Shown piece after piece: positions 59,052 to 64,000 of a stretch of 64,000 bases of DNA (position 1 is its first letter; each line of letters opens with the position of its first letter). The stretch is from assembly GCA_963971425.1 (NCBI GenBank), contig OZ020519.1:4294028-4358027 (forward strand), in the 5' to 3' direction. Source of the DNA: Bryoerythrophyllum caledonicum. Taxonomy: Eukaryota; Streptophyta; Bryopsida; Pottiales; Pottiaceae. The notes under the pieces are model-generated. The model saw only the letters and a program-made list of their open reading frames with translations. It was not told the DNA's origin and made no database searches. The position numbers and the translations under genes were made by a program.

Positions 59052-60780
59052 CAATCTGCTGCGAACACAATTCAAACAAAAAACCCCCAACTGATGCAGG
59101 AAAAAAAATTCCTCAGTACTCACAATCACACGCAAAAACCTTCCCAGAACTCAAAGGTTGATCAAACCCACCTCGGAATCCAGGCGATGAAACTGAAACT
59201 GAAGCTCAGATTCAAGCAAGTTGTAAGAGTGTGCACGTGAGTGAGTATGAGAGCTCTGAATTAGGGTTTAGGGCTGAGGCAGTGGATAAGAGCAGTTTTG
59301 CACGATTTGAAGCCAATGGCGGAGGGCGCATCACTGCCATTCTTTCTCTTCGGATGATGGAGGCTTTTTAGAAGGAATTCCACACCGCGGCGCGTCGCCG
59401 ACGAAAGAGGTTCAGCTTTTCACACCTTGAATTTCTAGATGATTTTCCTACTACTTCTGATTCTGTGTCCGACGACGAGAATTGCTGGATGCACATCTCG
59501 GCAGAGTTTGCGTTGGTCGCCGTCCCTGCTTTTACGTTTACTTTCACTTTTAATATTTACATTCTAACCTCTTTAATACGACACTCCATTCTATGACAAA
59601 CAGGATACTACAACACATTTTCGCCCAACCAAACTTTTTAGTCTGAAACTCCCTCCATGATACAACTATGACACATGATCATGCGACACTTTGAGACCCA
59701 CACTTTGTCATATTATAGAGGGATATGAATGCATTGGGAACATATTATCATGTGGGGAACGAACTCCGAACACTATGAACAAGCTATCAAGGCTGTGAAT
59801 ACATTGGCACGCAATGGATAGACGTTGCAAATTCTTTGAAATTGTTGGAGGGTTTCAGGGACTCCTCCTCCCAATTGGAATGCAAATTTTGCCATGGAAG
59901 ATGAGCGGGAGAAGAAAAAAATGGTGAAGGAAACTCATGAGCTTATAGGTTTGATTGCACAACTAAAGCTTGGGAGTGAAGAATTACCAGTACGAGATTA
60001 TGTGAGCATGGTTGGTGAAGAGTTTAGAGTAGCTTGTAGTTATTATGATATTTTTGAGGTAGATTTAGAAGGAAAAGTAAAGGAGAGAAAATGGAGAGAG
60101 GTGAAAGGAATTTAAGGTAGTCCCCCATATATTGGCAAAGGTTGTTACCAATTGATACTATGAGTAAAGGCCTTCAAAAAAAAGGCAATATCTCACTGCA
60201 AGTAAACATGCAATTAAGCAATTTTGCCCTCAACATTTAAAAGTGCACTTGAGTAAAAACGCGGCCATTGTGCGCAAAATTGTTAAAATTGCAAAATTTT
60301 AAATTTTAAAAAAGAAAAAATGAAGTTTGTGCAAACATATTGTGTATCATCAAAATTGTTTATATAAAAAGCTATGTAATGGCATTTTCAACAAAGTTTC
60401 AATAAAATTTCAAAGAAATATCAAAAGGATTGTACTGTACAAAAATACGCAATCACCAATAATGATATAATAAGCAACAATTGCCAAATCATAAGTGGAT
60501 ATTCTAAATAGTACATGATATACAAATCAACGAAAATCAATATAAATGCATCTATACATGGACATGAAGATGTCATTTAGCAATAGTAAAAATCTCTTTA
60601 ATCCATAGAATTGCTCCACAATGTCCTATATAACCCTTTCAATATACTACCCTTGCACATACACTAAATAGCAATTATCATACACAATATACTCATAATA
60701 CTTTCACTATCTACTATGTAGCATTTAAGGTTGCTTGCAAGCGGTCGTCGTCGATAGCTTTGGTTTGCATTGCAATGTAT
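59052..60780. other. FTR upstream region, then AT-rich spacer
   Basis: The first few hundred bases are probably the FTR promoter and leader. A plus-strand 73-codon frame at 59894-60115, rich in Lys and Glu (DEREKKKMVKETHELIGLIAQ), is in AT-rich sequence and could be a relic or chance. Nothing else is recognised. Confidence 0.4.
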
Positions 60781-63700
60781 TTTAGTATGTGAGCCTTAGC
60801 CGATTGAAGAATGCGAATCCTACTTTTAACCTACATTCCAAATACACTGCGCTTTCTCCACCGACAAGCACCAGTCATGATTCTTTCCGGTTCATCTACC
60901 CATGAAAAAATGCATGCCTCTTTCTCTATCCAACTATGGCTCTCACTAGATGGCTCCCACAATGAATCCATGCAATTTGCATACCGTTGTGCAAATGACC
61001 CCACTCCATCAACAACCATCCCTCGAATGATGGGCCAATACCAACAAACCTTCATCTTCAATCTCCATCGACCTTTTCCGTCTTCAATCACCTTCTCTAC
61101 ATAGAATGGTATACCACCTTCTACTTCTGCCCGATCAACACTCAAGGCTACAAATTGTCTACAACCGATATGAGATTGTGGATTAAATGGTGGAAATGGG
61201 TCGTGGTTATCTTCATGCACTGCTCCTTTGGCTTGTTCCTCAACATGGTTGCGTTCCGTTTGTTGTGCCCTATGCACTGCTTGATTTGATGGTCTTTCTC
61301 TACGAGGACCAAAATATCCTCGAGCCTCGGCATTTGGTAGCATAGCCACTACTGGTCCACAACAGTTATCTCGCGATTATCTTCACTTGGACGGTCCATT
61401 ACATCCAAGGTTGCACTTTCTGCAGGTGCGGTGTTGGAGACCTCCGAAGGCCAAAATGGTGAAGAACAATGGTCATTGTTGCGATTTTTGTGTGGAAATT
61501 CAGCTAGATAGAGTTTCAACCTTTCGGCCTCCTCTTTTGCATCACGATTCCTGTCCTCATGCTGCAATCTTTGAATGCACCTTTGTTTATATGCAATGAA
61601 GTCATCCGACGCCTTCAGCTCCCGCTCGTCTGCTTCAAATACTTTCGCAAAAGTTGGTCGCTCATCTCTACTTGGAAATGACCTCAAAGTCTTTGTTCGT
61701 GCCTCTAGTCCCCATGGATCCTTGCAATAATGCTTGTGTTGTACTCGAAGCTCACAAATCCCCTCTCGATTATCCATATAAAATCGCATATGGTGCGGAA
61801 ATGTTATGCCAACCAATGCATCCGGAGCTGTTAGTAAGTGAGGAGTTATAAACAATTTCCAATCCCACACATTCTCTAACAGTCGGGCGCTAACAAATGC
61901 TTCCGTAGGGGATGTTCCTCTTTCTATAAGACTAAGCATCTCCTTCAACGAGTCCACGTCCGACCTCTTCAATGTACTTGATATACAACTGAAGCGTTGA
62001 TTAATATCTTCATGCGTATGGCCCACTATAAGAAAAGAGAGTTCCACCTCCTAGAAAAAGCCCAATTCCACCAATGTAGCACGTAGAGCAAACATATAAA
62101 TGTTTTTATTCTCGCGTGTGCAGTTGTCTGCTTAGATGCGCAATGTTGATGGCAAAAACCCCTTCCTCCGCAACACATCTCCTATCACGTACAACAATGT
62201 GCTCACGACCTGGTTGCTATCATGTTTGTGGTGAGCTCCAAACCACACTTCGCAATATAAACCAATCCCATATACAAGGGCCCCACACAAATGGGTCTTC
62301 ACAAATCGGTGCTCAATGTTCTTCACAGTTTGATGCATCCTTGGTACCATGGTTGTGTTTTCGTCCATACCATCCACAATGATGCATATGTACAACTCAG
62401 GGCTAATATAACACGACCTCTTGAATATCCAATAATGCCTACGTTCCTCCATCTCGTTGCGCAGATGCAACATAAACAACTCTTTTATCTTTATCCTTGC
62501 ATCCGCATTAGTGGTTACCTCCATGGCACATTTATACTCCCAACAATGATAACACTTTGAGAACCTCGAGAATGGAGGTATCTGGACGTGAAGATACCTG
62601 ATGCGCCACATCCTCCGGAACGAGCAGATCGCAATGGTATCCCCAATACAAATTCTCTTTGCCTCCTTGTCACGTAATTGAATACATCAGACTTTATTGT
62701 ATTCATGGGAAGGAGAATAAGAGGCACCACTTTGTTGTCACTCTTACAGTTGATAGAACGATGTGGTTGAGGACAACGAGCTTCATCCACGAATGATATA
62801 AAGCAGGCCTCTACCGCGGACATTCTAGTGCTCTCTGTAACCGAGTCTAAAAGGATGTTGCCGTGAATCGCCGTCACTCTTCCATATATTAAACAATCTT
62901 TCTTCAATTGTTTAAAGCGCCTCTACAAGTAGCCAACCCCAAGAGCGTAGCAGGCATTGCAAACTTGTTTGCCATCTAACTTCATTACAAATTTATCCCG
63001 ACGAGTTCCTTCCGTTCGTGTGTTAAAAGAAACCAGCATTTGTCTGATCCACGTACTTCGTACAGGAAACTTGGAAGCCCATGCATTATATCGCATGTCC
63101 AATAGATACCTTGCTTGAACGTCCCTCAAACAATTACGTTTGCAACCTCCTTGTGCTATTGCATTTTGCACGCTTGTAAGGGATATCTTAGTTGTTGTAG
63201 CTTCTGTCAAGGATGCCTCGTTTAAGACTCTCTTTCTCATATTCTGCATAGAATATGGACGACGCGTTGGTCTAACGTAAGCTAACCCATCTACATTGGG
63301 GAGATCTTGAATATTGGAAGTAGTATATTGAGAAAATGGCGAATTCTCATCTACGGGGTTTGAAGCTTGACTAGTGCGCCGAGACCTTTCGGTGGATCTT
63401 GGTGTGTTAATCCGAACATGGAAATCAAATTCTGGAGCCATCATTCGTGTAGGTGTTGTTTGAGATCCATCTTTACCATGGGCATTTCTAATATTAGGTT
63501 CTATGGCCAAGACACGTAGCAAAGACCGGTGCCAACGAATGATCAAGCCATTATACATGCCAATTTAGACGCTCTCCTATAACCTCTCCAGTCCAATGCA
63601 ATGCATTCTCTGCCCTAATGATACGCACCGCCACCTCGAATGGGAACAACTTTGACCCATTCAATTCCATACCACTTTTGAATGCATGCTCCCTTGTTCC

Positions 63701-64000
63701 CAAACCCACAACATCTCCACTTTCTGAGAGCAATTCTACAGTCCTTTCCAATTCAGATGTAATAACCCCAACAGATCTTCTTTGACTTTGCCTTTAACGT
63801 GTTGCTCGTACTAATCGGGCCCCCACAGAGCTATTGGAAAGGATATTATCTCTACGGGTGTTTGGAGGTATCAAAGACGTTTGATATGTCTTGGTCTCCA
63901 TTGTTGCTATTGGTACAAAAAAAACATAGCGGTTGCAAATTGGTGAACATATATGTAGACATTAACCTCTAGAAAACCAATTCAGGGTCAATAAGAAGGT
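60781..64000 (-). mobile_element. Decayed DUF7869-type (RNase H-like) mobile element, incomplete at the window edge
   Basis: Minus-strand coding segments follow in order: 63751-63551; 63558-62923 with CKRNCLRDVQARYLLDMRYN and KQVCNACYALGVG; 62907-62515; 62611-62132 with CIIVDGMDENTT; 62047-61349 with FLIVGHTHEDINQRFSCIS; and 61349-60831. The GHTHEDINQ motif and the preceding DN-x-x-x-x-NKN region mark the DUF7869 family, which occurs in mobile elements of mosses and algae; I cite this from memory. Between segments there are frameshifts, and two in-frame stops: TAA at 62132-62134, where the family reads Gln before ADN, and TAG at 62051-62053. The element is dead and runs off the right edge. 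Confidence 0.7.

Noticed and set aside
1-64000. CRISPR arrays, operons, ribosome binding sites or replication origins
   Set aside because: The window is eukaryotic nuclear DNA, and the tandem repeats seen have two or three units without spacer structure.

Overview
This window looks like nuclear DNA from a seed-free land plant (a bryophyte or lycophyte is my best guess). The genes are intron-rich plant genes with GT-AG introns, often 40-250 nt. They include plant-specific families: DUF674, a plastid ferredoxin-thioredoxin reductase catalytic chain, a QRT-like pectinesterase and a plant-type WDR44-like protein. Exons are GC-rich and spacers are AT-rich. Two mobile-element families also fit: an LTR polyprotein relic carrying a cytosine-5 methyltransferase domain, and a DUF7869-type element. 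The species cannot be fixed from sequence alone, and family assignments were made by eye without database searches.

Layout. About 1-14.4 kb is a graveyard of mobile elements: the decayed retropepsin/methyltransferase polyprotein, a 1.75-kb terminal-inverted-repeat (TIR) element lying beside or inside it, a 279-bp miniature element, and a 1.4-kb TIR element whose inverted relatives recur at 10.8-13.6 kb and at 43.1-44.5 kb. About 14.4-36 kb is gene-rich: a WDR44-like gene (+), a convergent pair of DUF674 genes (+ and -), a plastid-targeted protein that looks like a beta-barrel (-), a MATE transporter (+) and a pectinesterase (+). From 35.9 to 40.2 kb lies a long PRUNE/DHHA2-like gene (-). From 41.7 to 44.5 kb are two more TIR elements. 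An uncharacterised single-exon gene with an acidic tail lies at 45.9-47.5 kb (-). A poly(A)-tailed retroposon with a 12-bp target duplication lies near 49.25 kb, followed by a broken F-box gene at 49.8-50.9 kb (-). VDAC (+), a pepsin-like aspartic protease (+) and the FTR catalytic chain (-) occupy 52-59 kb. From 60.8 kb to the end is a decayed DUF7869-type element (-).

The genes form no operon-like unit. They are independent housekeeping or secretory genes: organelle functions (VDAC, FTR, the plastid protein), cell wall (pectinesterase, aspartic protease), membrane transport (MATE) and scaffold or regulatory functions (WDR44-like, PRUNE-like, DUF674). Exon joins for the eight intact spliced genes were checked by hand, and each gives an uninterrupted frame divisible by three. 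The DUF674 gene on the minus strand needs one base skipped to read through.

Most worth a second look: the methyltransferase-bearing LTR relic; the pectinesterase that has lost two active-site residues; the PRUNE-like protein without DHH metal-ligand motifs; the single-base disruption in the second DUF674 gene; the set of non-autonomous TIR elements with readable target duplications; and the possible presequence on VDAC.
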